From a virus, in IMG/VR virus record IMGVR_UViG_3300028030_000042, positions 1-32,133 of that record: a DNA stretch of 32,133 nt; one strand, given 5' to 3'. A program made the translations under genes and the position numbers. Below, in pieces: positions 23,495-30,405 of the stretch (position 1 is the first letter of the stretch; the number at the start of each line of letters is the position of its first letter). The notes beneath the pieces are model-generated. The model was not told the DNA's origin, ran no database searches, and was given only the letters and a program-made list of their open reading frames with translations.

Positions 23495-24205
23495 ATGAAA
23501 AAAATGATGGTATGGAAGGTTATTTCGCTTTTTATCGCGGCAGGTTTAATTTTTTTTGCAGTTTTTGCGCGGCAGGGATATATAGCAGTGAAAAGAGATA
23601 GGTTTATCGTTCGAGGAAAATATTACGGGCTGGACAGAGATGTTCGTGATTGGATTACGCCGCAAGAGGAGGAGCTTCCCGTCTTTCAAGGAACAGACTT
23701 CCAGAAAGTTTCCCAGGCGTATGACTATCTTGAAAAGCACTACCAATATGTTCCGGATAAGGATATTGAGTGGACAAACGGAAGCGTCCGCTTCAATATA
23801 AACGGAGACTTTTGGCAAACACCTGCAGAGACGCAGGCAATAATAAAGAAGGTGGGACATTTCGAAGGGGACTGTGAAGATGGAAGTTTCTGGCTCCAGA
23901 GTGACCTCGAAAAGAATCGTGTTCCTAACACATTCGTGTGTATAGGAACAGTGGACTTGGAATCGGGAACATATGGACACGCCTGGGTTATTTGGAGACG
24001 GCTCGGGAAAGATTATCTTCTGGAAACTACTCTCGGAAGAAGTCTCGAAACCCTCAAGGTGGTGCCGTCCTTTTACCATCCCGATTTCGTTTTCAATTCC
24101 AAAACAGTCTATGCTATTACAGGCGTAGACATAAACGAAGTTATTACTCGGCCGCCTCTTCCTCCTGCGGATGTGAACGAACTACGAAAAGCCCTGGGAT
24201 ACTGA
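23495..24205 (+). CDS. Membrane-anchored transglutaminase-like protein
   Basis: A 236-residue protein with an N-terminal anchor (residues 6-26, VWKVISLFIAAGLIFFAVFA) and an exposed domain. GDCEDGS around C127, GHAWVIW with H162, and DYLLETT with E177 (or D173) have the spacing and surroundings of the Cys-His-Asp/Glu site of transglutaminase-like cysteine peptidases. The fold class cleaves or cross-links amide bonds and also includes peptidoglycan-targeting enzymes. The C-terminus has Pro-rich RPPLPPADVNE. It is the last late gene before the terminator. A role in envelope breakdown, or in modifying host surface proteins, is possible. The substrate is unknown. Confidence 0.82.
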   Translation: MKKMMVWKVISLFIAAGLIFFAVFARQGYIAVKRDRFIVRGKYYGLDRDVRDWITPQEEELPVFQGTDFQKVSQAYDYLEKHYQYVPDKDIEWTNGSVRFNINGDFWQTPAETQAIIKKVGHFEGDCEDGSFWLQSDLEKNRVPNTFVCIGTVDLESGTYGHAWVIWRRLGKDYLLETTLGRSLETLKVVPSFYHPDFVFNSKTVYAITGVDINEVITRPPLPPADVNELRKALGY

Positions 24206-24242
24206 AAAGAATTTCTAAAGGAAAATGAAAAATATTTTTCCG

Positions 24243-24293
24243 AAAAGGGGAAGGATATAGGAAGAACCTATGTTTTTCCCTTTTTTTTTTTTT
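24243..24293 (+). terminator. Strong rho-independent terminator
   Basis: AAAAGGG at 24243-24249 pairs with CCCTTTT at 24278-24284. The stem continues through mostly wobble and AT pairs to ATAGG/CCTAT with an AAGAA loop, about 18 pairs with one bulge. A run of 13 T at 24281-24293 follows. It lies 37 bases after the last late gene and 22 bases before the early -35, separating the two operons. Confidence 0.92.
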
Positions 24294-24315
24294 CTATATT
24301 TTTTTCAAAAAGCCC

Positions 24316-24343
24316 TTGACTTTTTTTACAGTTGTTATATTAT
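24316..24343 (+). promoter_or_regulatory. Putative early promoter
   Basis: TTGACT at 24316-24321 is one base off the -35 consensus, and TATTAT at 24338-24343 is the best -10 with a 16-base spacer. TATATT at 24336 or 24341 are alternatives. It follows the terminator and precedes the first early gene by about 20 bases, leaving a very short leader that starts at the ribosome site. Confidence 0.75.
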
Positions 24344-24366
24344 ATTAGTGAAAGGAGATGATGAAG

Positions 24367-24822
24367 ATGTTAGAAAAAGTAAATTTAGCAGAAATGAATC
24401 TTTCAGAACTGGAATCCCTTCTTGAAAAAGTAAAAATTGAAATCGAAAACAGAAAACGAAGCAAAAAAGTATTCACATTTCATTTTGAATTTGAGAGTGA
24501 CCCCAGAAAAGGGAAACCTTATGCAGCAAGGCTCTTTTTGAAAGATGGGAAACTTCAGAGACAGTTTTTCGACCTCGACAGAAATTATGGAAAACATTCT
24601 ATACTTGTATCAGGAGACTATGAAGCGCACGCAGGAGATGTGATAGAAGAAAGGCAGGGAGGAAGTTGGAAGAACGACTACAGGTATTGGTTCGTGATTA
24701 CAGAAGACGGTGAAAAAATTATGGTTGCTGATATAGATGACCCGACATCGAAAGCATTAGTTCTGAACTACCTCAGAGGAAAGATTAGTTTACCAGCGCT
24801 TTTAGAAAAAATTAAAAAATAA
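24367..24822 (+). CDS. First early gene, hypothetical protein
   Basis: A 151-residue protein that I do not recognise. Residues 1-32 are helical (LEKVNLAEMNLSELESLLEK), and the rest is mixed, with FHFEFESDPRKGKPYAARLF and SILVSGDYEAHAGDVIEERQ, which reads like a small beta-barrel. ATG 24367 is chosen from three in-frame ATG codons (24358, 24361, 24367) because AAAGGAG at 24351-24357 would touch the first two. As the promoter-proximal gene it should be the most strongly made early protein, a place phages often use for host take-over factors. Confidence 0.78.
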   Translation: MLEKVNLAEMNLSELESLLEKVKIEIENRKRSKKVFTFHFEFESDPRKGKPYAARLFLKDGKLQRQFFDLDRNYGKHSILVSGDYEAHAGDVIEERQGGSWKNDYRYWFVITEDGEKIMVADIDDPTSKALVLNYLRGKISLPALLEKIKK

Positions 24823-24840
24823 AGAAAGGAGATGAGAAGT

Positions 24841-25170
24841 ATGGCAATCAAACTTGTAGTTGAAAGGTATGTGAAGTCAAATGGTGTAAAAGGATACATC
24901 GTGAAGAGTTTCGACCTTCTCAGAGAAAGTAAACTTCCGAAGATGTATCTCGACAAGAAACCTAATTGCTATAAGACCACTTGGCCGACCAGAATTATCC
25001 TTAATGGTGAAGAATGGAGGGAAATCAGGGAAGGTGATTTCTTGACAGAAGAAGAATTGCAGGACATTCTTGCCTTCCTTCGTGTATGCGGAAACAGATT
25101 AAAGAAAATCAACGAGAAGTTATCGCAGATGCGAGAGGAATGGAACGGAATTGAAGAATTTGAAATATAG
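24841..25170 (+). CDS. Hypothetical early protein
   Basis: A 109-residue protein without a motif I know. The first half reads AIKLVVERYVKSNGVKGYIV, then LYLDKK-like PKMYLDKKPNCYKTTWPTR, and the second half is helical (EELQDILAFLRVCGNRLKKI). The in-frame ATG at 24832 lies within the ribosome site GAAAGGAGATGA, so 24841 is used. The leader bases GAAAGGAGATGAGAAGTATG are repeated before the gene at 29265. Confidence 0.75.
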   Translation: MAIKLVVERYVKSNGVKGYIVKSFDLLRESKLPKMYLDKKPNCYKTTWPTRIILNGEEWREIREGDFLTEEELQDILAFLRVCGNRLKKINEKLSQMREEWNGIEEFEI

Positions 25171-25181
25171 GAGAGGCAAGT

Positions 25182-25475
25182 ATGTATCTAAGGATTAAAG
25201 AAAAAATCAAAGCGATAGAATTAGAACAAGGTAACTTCATCACGGAGGGGAAATCCCTCCGTATGGAGGAATCGCCGAATGGCTTCGAGTTTTCTGTGAA
25301 TGGCTATCTCTATGATGCTTCGGTTCCTGTCCCGAAGGCTGTCACTCTTGTGATATTTATGGATTTTCAGACACTTCAGAAGATAGGAAGAATCCCTGAA
25401 GGACACGAAATTCTGAAACATAGAGAATGGTGGACTGATTATGTTATCGTAGAAAGAAAAGGAGTAAGAAAATGA
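25182..25475 (+). CDS. Hypothetical early protein with internal hairpin
   Basis: A 97-residue unknown protein. Strand-rich segments are seen (EFSVNGYLYDASVPVPKAVT; TLVIFMDFQTL) and the C-terminus is basic. A very strong hairpin lies 60 bases into the coding region (25242-25262), which could slow or gate translation. TAGGAGAGG precedes the ATG, and the end overlaps the next gene (ATGA). Confidence 0.72.
   Translation: MYLRIKEKIKAIELEQGNFITEGKSLRMEESPNGFEFSVNGYLYDASVPVPKAVTLVIFMDFQTLQKIGRIPEGHEILKHREWWTDYVIVERKGVRK
25242..25262 (+). other. Strong intragenic hairpin
   Basis: ACGGAGGG at 25242-25249 pairs perfectly with CCCTCCGT at 25255-25262, plus one G-T pair, around a three-base loop. It sits about 20 codons into the gene at 25182. 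It is GC-rich against an AT-rich surround. It contains GGAGGGG, so it could hide or present an SD-like sequence. Confidence 0.6.
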
Positions 25476-25843
25476 ACGAAGAAACGATAGAATATACACT
25501 CCAAAAATATATATTTATACAGGAAAAGATTAAAAGTCTAAAAGCAGAAGCAGAAAAATTGAAAAAAGAAATCAGAGAGAGTATGGGAGAGGAAAGAGAA
25601 AAAAAAGTAGGAAATTTCGAAATCAGAATCCAAGAAAGAATCCGGTACAAGTATGACCCTTATATTTTAGAAGCATCAGTGGGTCCAGATATTCTTAAAC
25701 TCGTGAAAATAGAATCAGTTGATAAAAAGAAACTCGAAGGACTCGTAAAAGCGGGGATTGTTTCCCGTGAAGACATTGAGCCCGCAATGAAAATCGTCTC
25801 AAGAGCTGAAGCTCTCGTGGTAAAGGAGGTCGGTCGCAAATGA
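25472..25843 (+). CDS. Coiled-coil early protein
   Basis: A 123-residue protein. Residues 1-50 form a coiled coil (YTLQKYIFIQEKIKSLKAEA, then EKLKKEIRESMGEE), followed by a short folded part with VGNFEIRIQERIRYKYDPYI. The plan, a coiled coil then a small alpha/beta piece, resembles phage proteins found next to annealing proteins, sometimes treated as accessory factors for recombination. That link is only context. ATGA overlaps occur on both sides. Confidence 0.75.
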   Translation: MNEETIEYTLQKYIFIQEKIKSLKAEAEKLKKEIRESMGEEREKKVGNFEIRIQERIRYKYDPYILEASVGPDILKLVKIESVDKKKLEGLVKAGIVSREDIEPAMKIVSRAEALVVKEVGRK

Positions 25844-26061
25844 CTAAAATAGAATACCAGGAAATTCTGGAGGAGATTCAGAAAGAAAGAAACAAATATA
25901 ATCACATCACTATATACATTACAAGCGACCATCCTTTTTTAACTTTTATGCCTCACAAAAGTGTTCTTTTCAAAGACGATTATATCGTAGTGCAAGGTAG
26001 AAGAGGGAAGACATTTATCCCGGTCTCTTCTATCCGTGTTATTATTTTTTCAGAAGATTAG
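25840..26061 (+). CDS. Small protein, possible SH3/Sm-like barrel
   Basis: A 73-residue protein, helical at first (EYQEILEEIQKERNKYNH), then strand-rich (ITIYITSDHPFLTFM; SVLFKDDYIVVQGR), ending GKTFIPVSSIRVIIFSED. The end aligns by eye with that of the gene at 45 (GFVPYQSILEIYY), suggesting a shared small barrel. It may bind nucleic acid or form rings, but no function can be assigned. It overlaps the previous gene by ATGA and is the last gene before an internal promoter. Confidence 0.74.
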   Translation: MTKIEYQEILEEIQKERNKYNHITIYITSDHPFLTFMPHKSVLFKDDYIVVQGRRGKTFIPVSSIRVIIFSED

Positions 26062-26089
26062 TTGCATTTTTGCAAAACATTATTATAAT
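26062..26089 (+). promoter_or_regulatory. Internal early promoter with palindromes
   Basis: TTGCAT at 26062-26067 and TATAAT at 26084-26089 are separated by 16 bases. TTTTGCAAAA at 26068-26077 is a perfect 10-bp palindrome between the elements. The -10 lies in TTATTATAATAA (26080-26091), the palindrome also seen at 1448. The promoter would drive the recombination and replication genes. Confidence 0.68.
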
Positions 26090-26112
26090 AACTAATGAAA
26101 GGAGATGGAAAT

Positions 26113-26292
26113 ATGAGAATCCTAATTCGAGTCTATGGAAAGACTCAGAAAGAAGTCGAAAACGCCATTCAGAATTTTCAGGCTGAACTATTCGGAAGAT
26201 GGCGGGTCGTCTCTATTCAAAAATCGATTCCAAGAAGAGAAGGATGGGAAAAGGATGCATTTTTCGAAAAAGAAGGTGTGAAAAATGAATAA
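26113..26292 (+). CDS. Small hypothetical protein before annealing gene
   Basis: A 59-residue protein: RILIRVYGKTQKEVENAIQN, then FGRWRVVSIQKSIPRREGWE. It reads as a strand, helix, strand unit, ending in a charged tail. It is not recognised. The in-frame ATG at 26095 is passed over because AAAGGAGATGG sits downstream of it, eight bases from ATG 26113. It overlaps the annealing candidate by eight bases, so it may help or regulate it. Confidence 0.7.
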   Translation: MRILIRVYGKTQKEVENAIQNFQAELFGRWRVVSIQKSIPRREGWEKDAFFEKEGVKNE

Positions 26293-26992
26293 AGAGAATG
26301 AAATCGTTTCTATCGAAAACTCTCCGGTGGAAATTATCCAGAAAGGTAGGGAAATGGCACGGATGCTTCAGGCTATCGTGTCCCAGACCAAAGGGGCTCT
26401 CGTTTTGAATGGCAAGCAGTATTTACGCTTTGAAGATTGGCAAACGCTTGCCAAATTTTTCGGTCTTACAGTGAAGACCGGAAAAACAGAAATACTCGAA
26501 AATGGAGCGAAAGCAGTTGCAGAGGTTGTGAATCGGGATGGTATCGTAGTAGGTGGAGCAGAAGGATACTGTTTCCGTGATGAAAAGAACTGGGCAGGGA
26601 AGCCTATGTTTCAGATTATCTCTATGGCTCAGACTCGAGCCGGTGCGAAAGCACTCAGAAACATACTCGGATGGGTTGCGGTGCTTGCTGGATTCGAAGG
26701 TACTCCAGCAGAGGAAGTCGAAACAGAGCAGAAAGTAGAGAAACACACATCAAAACTTTCCGATAAGCAGCGCAGAGCCATATTTGCCTCCGCTGGGGAA
26801 CTCGGAATCTCAGAAGAAGAAATACACGAAAGAGTAAAAAAGATGTTTGGAAAAGAACACATATCGAACCTTACATCGAAAGAAGCCCGAGAGTTAATCA
26901 ATGCTATCAATAAGGAAATCTATCTGAAAAAAAAGAAAGAAAAGGAAAAAGAAGTCAAAGAGGATGCAGACGCACTTTACGGAGCAAGATAG
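26285..26992 (+). CDS. Single-strand annealing protein candidate
   Basis: A 235-residue protein. Residues 42-140 read LNGKQYLRFEDWQTLAKFFG, then GAKAVAEVVNRDGIVVGGAE, then MFQIISMAQTRAGAKALRNI followed by LGWVAVLAGFEGTPAEE. The order, a strand-turn-strand region then an Arg/Ala helix, is like Rad52/Sak- or Erf-related phage annealing proteins, which pair complementary strands in recombination and concatemer formation. Residues 155-210 form a helical tail (LSDKQRRAIFASAGELGISE), similar to C-terminal regions of such proteins. The family call is by pattern only. Location just before the replication initiator supports it. Confidence 0.68.
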   Translation: MNKENEIVSIENSPVEIIQKGREMARMLQAIVSQTKGALVLNGKQYLRFEDWQTLAKFFGLTVKTGKTEILENGAKAVAEVVNRDGIVVGGAEGYCFRDEKNWAGKPMFQIISMAQTRAGAKALRNILGWVAVLAGFEGTPAEEVETEQKVEKHTSKLSDKQRRAIFASAGELGISEEEIHERVKKMFGKEHISNLTSKEARELINAINKEIYLKKKKEKEKEVKEDADALYGAR

Positions 26993-26995
26993 TCT

Positions 26996-27706
26996 ATGCA
27001 ATATACCATCCTGGGTTTTAATCAGAAAAAAATGATAGAACTCGGTCTCGATGTAAAAGACGCTCTCATACTTCGATGGATGGTAGACTTTCAGAATACA
27101 GGGAAAATGAGGGAGCTCATCATAGACGGGAAGAAATACATATGGGTGAACTATTCTACCATCGTAGATGAGCTCCCTATTCTTGGATTTCAAAAAAAAT
27201 CTGTGATGCTTCACTTAGGAAAAATGGTGAAAGCCGGACTTTTGGAGAAATTCATCTACAAAAAAGCAGGGAACTTCACATTTTTCCATATAGTGGAGGA
27301 TGTCTACTATAGTCTCGTTTCAGACGGTGGAAAAAAATTTCCTACCTCTGAAAAAAATTTCCATAGGGTATGGAAAAAAATTTCCATAGGGTATGGAAAA
27401 AAATTGCAAGACATAGATTCTTCAATAAATGATTCTTCTATAAGTAATAATACTGTCACATACAAAAATGAAAAACTCGAAATTCCAGAACCATTCCTGA
27501 AAAAACTGAAAGAATCTTTTCCATCTATAGATGTAGAGAGTGAAATAAAAAAGATGGAAGCGTGGCTGCTTGCGAATCCGAAAAAAAGAAAAAAGAACTA
27601 CGCTCGTTTTATTGTGAACTGGCTTTCCCGGATTCAGAAGCCGGTAGGGAAACATTTCGAGCCGGAGCGTTATAATGGAAAAGAAGAGGTGAAATTCTAT
27701 GAGTGA
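26996..27706 (+). CDS. Replication initiator, DnaD-like winged helix
   Basis: A 236-residue protein. Residues 1-90 have the winged-helix plan of phage DnaD/initiator proteins: GLDVKDALILRWMVDFQNTG, then YIWVNYSTIVDELPILGFQK, then SVMLHLGKMVKAGLLEKFIY. A lysine-rich stretch around residues 110-140 is encoded by A-rich iterons (27329-27407). The C-terminal part (PFLKKLKESFPSIDVESEIK and NYARFIVNWLSRIQKP) matches the DnaD-like end that contacts the helicase loader. It precedes and overlaps that loader by eight bases. An origin inside the initiator gene is typical of lambda-like and related phages. Confidence 0.83.
   Translation: MQYTILGFNQKKMIELGLDVKDALILRWMVDFQNTGKMRELIIDGKKYIWVNYSTIVDELPILGFQKKSVMLHLGKMVKAGLLEKFIYKKAGNFTFFHIVEDVYYSLVSDGGKKFPTSEKNFHRVWKKISIGYGKKLQDIDSSINDSSISNNTVTYKNEKLEIPEPFLKKLKESFPSIDVESEIKKMEAWLLANPKKRKKNYARFIVNWLSRIQKPVGKHFEPERYNGKEEVKFYE
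27329..27407. other. Probable replication origin, four iterons
   Basis: GGAAAAAAATTTCC occurs at 27329-27342 and 27372-27385. Near-copies lie at 27350-27362 and 27395-27407. The spacing is 20, 23 and 23 bases, about two helical turns, so sites face the same side of the helix. Copies are joined by CCATAGGGTATGG, itself an inverted repeat (27361-27373, 27384-27396). AT-rich DNA (27418-27475) follows and could melt. All lies in the initiator gene. Confidence 0.78.
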
Positions 27707-28373
27707 AAAAAAGACTCCAGAAGAATTCTCAGAAGAGATTCGGAATCTTATAGAAGCGAATCGTTCAGAATACCAGAAAAGTCTTCAGAAAGCATATGAA
27801 AATATGCTTCGTGCGATTCCGTCGCATTTGGTGAGGGTTTTCGGGAACGGATACATTCAGAAATTTTCAGAGAAAGAAGTCATAGCACGAAAACATATTG
27901 AAAGAATCATTCCATCTATATTTTCCGGGGAAAAGGGACTTATTATTTCCGGGTCGGTTGGTGTCGGAAAGACGATGGCTATGATATATATCTACAAAAG
28001 ACTCCTCGAAATGAAAGCAAAAAAAGCTCTGGAATCTGAAGATATGTTTCTTCTGGATATATACAGGATGAAACAGGATTTCGCTTTCTATTATGTCCCC
28101 GAGATATTCACTGCTTTCCATATGGGGCAAAAGGTTTCCCTGAGAAAGTATATTTTCCTGGACGATTTTGGAACTGAATACTCCGAGCCTTTCGCACTTT
28201 CGAACTTCGACGCTTGGATAGAAAAAATCTATCGAAGGGGTTTCTACGGGATAGTGATGACTACGAATCTTTCACATCACGACTTTCTGAACAGACAGGG
28301 ATTCATTCGAATCTCAGATAGACTGAATCAGATGTGCGCTTTTTTAGAAGTGAAAGGGGCTTCCAGGAGATGA
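27699..28373 (+). CDS. DnaC/DnaI-like helicase loader
   Basis: A 224-residue AAA+ ATPase that would place the host replicative helicase at the phage origin. Walker A is GSVGVGKT at residues 85-92, Walker B is YIFLDDFG at 151-158, sensor 1 is MTTN at 187-190, and R208 in RISDRL is the likely arginine finger. The first 60 residues are helical and would contact the helicase. No helicase, polymerase or primase gene is seen, which fits recruitment of host proteins. It overlaps its neighbours by eight and four bases. Confidence 0.93.
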   Translation: MSEKKTPEEFSEEIRNLIEANRSEYQKSLQKAYENMLRAIPSHLVRVFGNGYIQKFSEKEVIARKHIERIIPSIFSGEKGLIISGSVGVGKTMAMIYIYKRLLEMKAKKALESEDMFLLDIYRMKQDFAFYYVPEIFTAFHMGQKVSLRKYIFLDDFGTEYSEPFALSNFDAWIEKIYRRGFYGIVMTTNLSHHDFLNRQGFIRISDRLNQMCAFLEVKGASRR

Positions 28374-28645
28374 GCCAATTTGTAGAGTATATTTACTATG
28401 TCGAGAGAGCGTATCCTGAAATCCGAAAGTATCCGCTTCCAAAGGAAAAAAGAATCGTGTCTGTTTTTAGGCAGCTCTATGCCATATTTGATTCTCCGCT
28501 TGCTTTCGCCGCTGTGCATTCTATTCAGGATTTAAAGGATGTTTTGAAATCAAGGCAACGGGGACTGAAATACAATCACATCACGGAAGACGACATCGAA
28601 ATTGCTTGCACATTGTTTTATAGAAAGGAGATTGAAAAAATATGA
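28370..28645 (+). CDS. Hypothetical early protein after helicase loader
   Basis: A 91-residue helical protein (SQFVEYIYYVERAYPEIRKY, then KRIVSVFRQLYAIFDSPLAF, then HITEDDIEIACTLFY). ATG 28370 is chosen as ATGA overlap with the loader. The alternative at 28334 would overlap by 40 bases. It is not recognised. Its alpha-helical pattern and place suggest a replication accessory protein or a partner of the loader. Confidence 0.7.
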   Translation: MSQFVEYIYYVERAYPEIRKYPLPKEKRIVSVFRQLYAIFDSPLAFAAVHSIQDLKDVLKSRQRGLKYNHITEDDIEIACTLFYRKEIEKI

Positions 28646-29259
28646 TTTTGCTGAGGAGGTTATTTGAAGATGGTTACACATTTTATCACAAATATAATAA
28701 TAAATACGAGGCTCTTATGAAAGCGAAAAGTAGAAGAAAGAAAAAACATAGAGCCCGAGTTGTGAAGGTCGGAGATTACTATGAAGTGTGGGAAAAGAAG
28801 CCTCCGAAAAAAAGAGAGAAAAAGAAACTTATTAAAGAGAATGACATTTTATGGTCTCTTATAGTTCGGAAAAGGGATGGATATGTATGTCAGCTCTGTA
28901 GGTATTTTTTTGAAACGGGAGTGAAAGATGAGGAGCCTATACCTTCGAAATATATGGCTGCGCATCATATTTTTGGGCGTTCGAAAAAAGCAACTCGATG
29001 GGACACACGGAATGGAATCACTCTTTGTTATTACCACCATAGATTCTATATTCACGGTGGGAAAATGACGCCTTCCGAGATGGCGGAATTTTATGAGTGG
29101 TTTCTTGGGAAAGATACATATGAGGAACTCGAGCAGAAATCCCGGGAAACTGTGCGATTTAATTACGATTTTGTGAAGGAATGGAATGAAAAACTCAGAG
29201 AGGAATTCGAAATGACTTTTGGAAAAACTTTTGAAGAATGGAAAAAAGAAAGGAGATGA
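28642..29259 (+). CDS. HNH endonuclease
   Basis: A 205-residue protein. Residues 1-75 are highly basic. The HNH centre spans about residues 80-140: CQLC (C83, C86), AAHHIFGRS (H108, H109), TRNGITLC (N124, C129), and YYHHRFYIHG (H132, H133, H138). Zinc is probably held by the Cys/His set, with H109, N124 and H133 as the catalytic trio. Such phage enzymes cut DNA in recombination, replication or homing. Placement within the replication operon argues for phage DNA processing, not a homing insert. It overlaps the preceding gene by four bases. Confidence 0.9.
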   Translation: MILLRRLFEDGYTFYHKYNNKYEALMKAKSRRKKKHRARVVKVGDYYEVWEKKPPKKREKKKLIKENDILWSLIVRKRDGYVCQLCRYFFETGVKDEEPIPSKYMAAHHIFGRSKKATRWDTRNGITLCYYHHRFYIHGGKMTPSEMAEFYEWFLGKDTYEELEQKSRETVRFNYDFVKEWNEKLREEFEMTFGKTFEEWKKERR

Positions 29260-29264
29260 GAAGT

Positions 29265-29456
29265 ATGAAGAAAAAAGATTTGAAGAGGCTTTTGGTAGGT
29301 TTCGTGTTCTTCCCAGATGAGAGTATCAGAAAGCAGCTCGAAAAAGAAGGGATGCTTCATAGGGGAATTGAACTCAGAAAAGTAGTGATGGAATTTGCAG
29401 AAAACGAAGCGAAAAAGTATGTCGTAGGTGAGAAAGATGGAATACTACAGAGATGA
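29265..29456 (+). CDS. Small charged helical protein
   Basis: A 63-residue protein: KKKDLKRLLVGFVFFPDESI, then KQLEKEGMLHRGIELRKVVM, ending EKDGILQR. It is predicted helical and unrecognised. ATG 29265 follows GAAAGGAGATGAGAAGT, the leader also used at 24841. The in-frame ATG at 29238 lies in the HNH gene and has no ribosome site. The end overlaps the methyltransferase by 20 bases. Confidence 0.68.
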   Translation: MKKKDLKRLLVGFVFFPDESIRKQLEKEGMLHRGIELRKVVMEFAENEAKKYVVGEKDGILQR

Positions 29457-30405
29457 CACTGGTGTGATATACCAGGGAGATGCCCGCACTATTTTGAGGG
29501 CTCTTCCAAAGGAAAGCGTTGATACTGTAGTGACATCTCCTCCGTATTGGCAGCTCAGGGATTACGGTATAGAGGGGCAGCTCGGCCTGGAAGAGTCTTT
29601 TGAAACCTATCTTCAGAAACTGTGGGATATATTTGACGAGGTTTATAGGGTATTGAAAAAGTCGGGTTCGGTGTGGGTCGTTCTGGGTGACACATATAAC
29701 GGAAACAAAAAAGGAAAAACAGATATGCTGGTAAAGAACTATCTCCGAGAGACATCAGAAAAAATAGAGAAAAAGAAGATTTCGAATCTGAAACCGAAAA
29801 CACTTCTTCTTATCCCTCATAGGTTCGCTATAGGGATGATAGAAAGAGGGTGGATACTCCGGAATGACATCATATGGAGGAAACCGAATGCGATGCCTTC
29901 CAGTGTGAAAGACAGATTCACTGTAGACTATGAGCATATATTCTTTTTCGTAAAGAGGAAAAAATACTATTTCCATCAGGTTTTCGACCCGTTCCGAGAC
30001 ACTACGATGCAGAGAATCGAGCATCAATTCAACAAAACGAAAAGCGAAAAAGAGTCGATAAAAGTATCTGGGGTTCGGCGTTTCGTGGCAAATGTGAAGG
30101 CGGGAAGGCTTCCCGGAAGAAACCGGCGTGCGGTGTGGGACATCTCTACGAAGGCTTTTCACGAACTTCATTTTGCAGTTTATCCTCCTTCTATACCTGC
30201 GAGGTGTATAGAAGCGGGATGCCCTCAGGGGGGGGTGGTGCTGGACCCGTTTTTTGGAAGTGGCACGACGGGATATGTAGCGAAGAAAATGGGATGCCGT
30301 TGGATAGGAATTGAGCTGAATCCGGCTTATTGTGTGATTGCAAAGAAGCGTGTGAAAAGTGTCCCGAAACATCTTTTCTTGGAGGTGGAGAGTGAAAACA
30401 GATAA
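29437..30405 (+). CDS. DNA methyltransferase (N4-cytosine or N6-adenine, beta order)
   Basis: A 322-residue S-adenosylmethionine-dependent enzyme. The catalytic motif is TSPPYW (S34-Y37) and the cofactor motif DPFFGSGTT is at residues 270-278, so the order is that of the beta class. Between them, residues 100-255 form the probable target-recognition region (NDIIWRKPNAMPSSVKDRF; RRAVWDISTKAFHELHFAVY). SPPY favours N4-cytosine, but N6-adenine enzymes can have it. No restriction nuclease gene pairs with it, so protection of phage DNA from host restriction is likely. ATG 29437 is preferred over GTG 29428, as AGGTG is six bases upstream. Confidence 0.92.
   Translation: MEYYRDDTGVIYQGDARTILRALPKESVDTVVTSPPYWQLRDYGIEGQLGLEESFETYLQKLWDIFDEVYRVLKKSGSVWVVLGDTYNGNKKGKTDMLVKNYLRETSEKIEKKKISNLKPKTLLLIPHRFAIGMIERGWILRNDIIWRKPNAMPSSVKDRFTVDYEHIFFFVKRKKYYFHQVFDPFRDTTMQRIEHQFNKTKSEKESIKVSGVRRFVANVKAGRLPGRNRRAVWDISTKAFHELHFAVYPPSIPARCIEAGCPQGGVVLDPFFGSGTTGYVAKKMGCRWIGIELNPAYCVIAKKRVKSVPKHLFLEVESENR

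Noticed and set aside
23938-24228. 96-codon + strand frame inside the transglutaminase-like gene
   Set aside because: It overlaps a frame with a convincing active site and has Arg/Ser-rich, gene-shadow composition.
26553-26738. Short + strand frame in the annealing gene
   Set aside because: It is an out-of-frame shadow with no ribosome site.
27329-27407. CRISPR array
   Set aside because: The spacers are only 7-9 bases and mostly identical, and the repeats lie inside a coding frame; iterons fit better.
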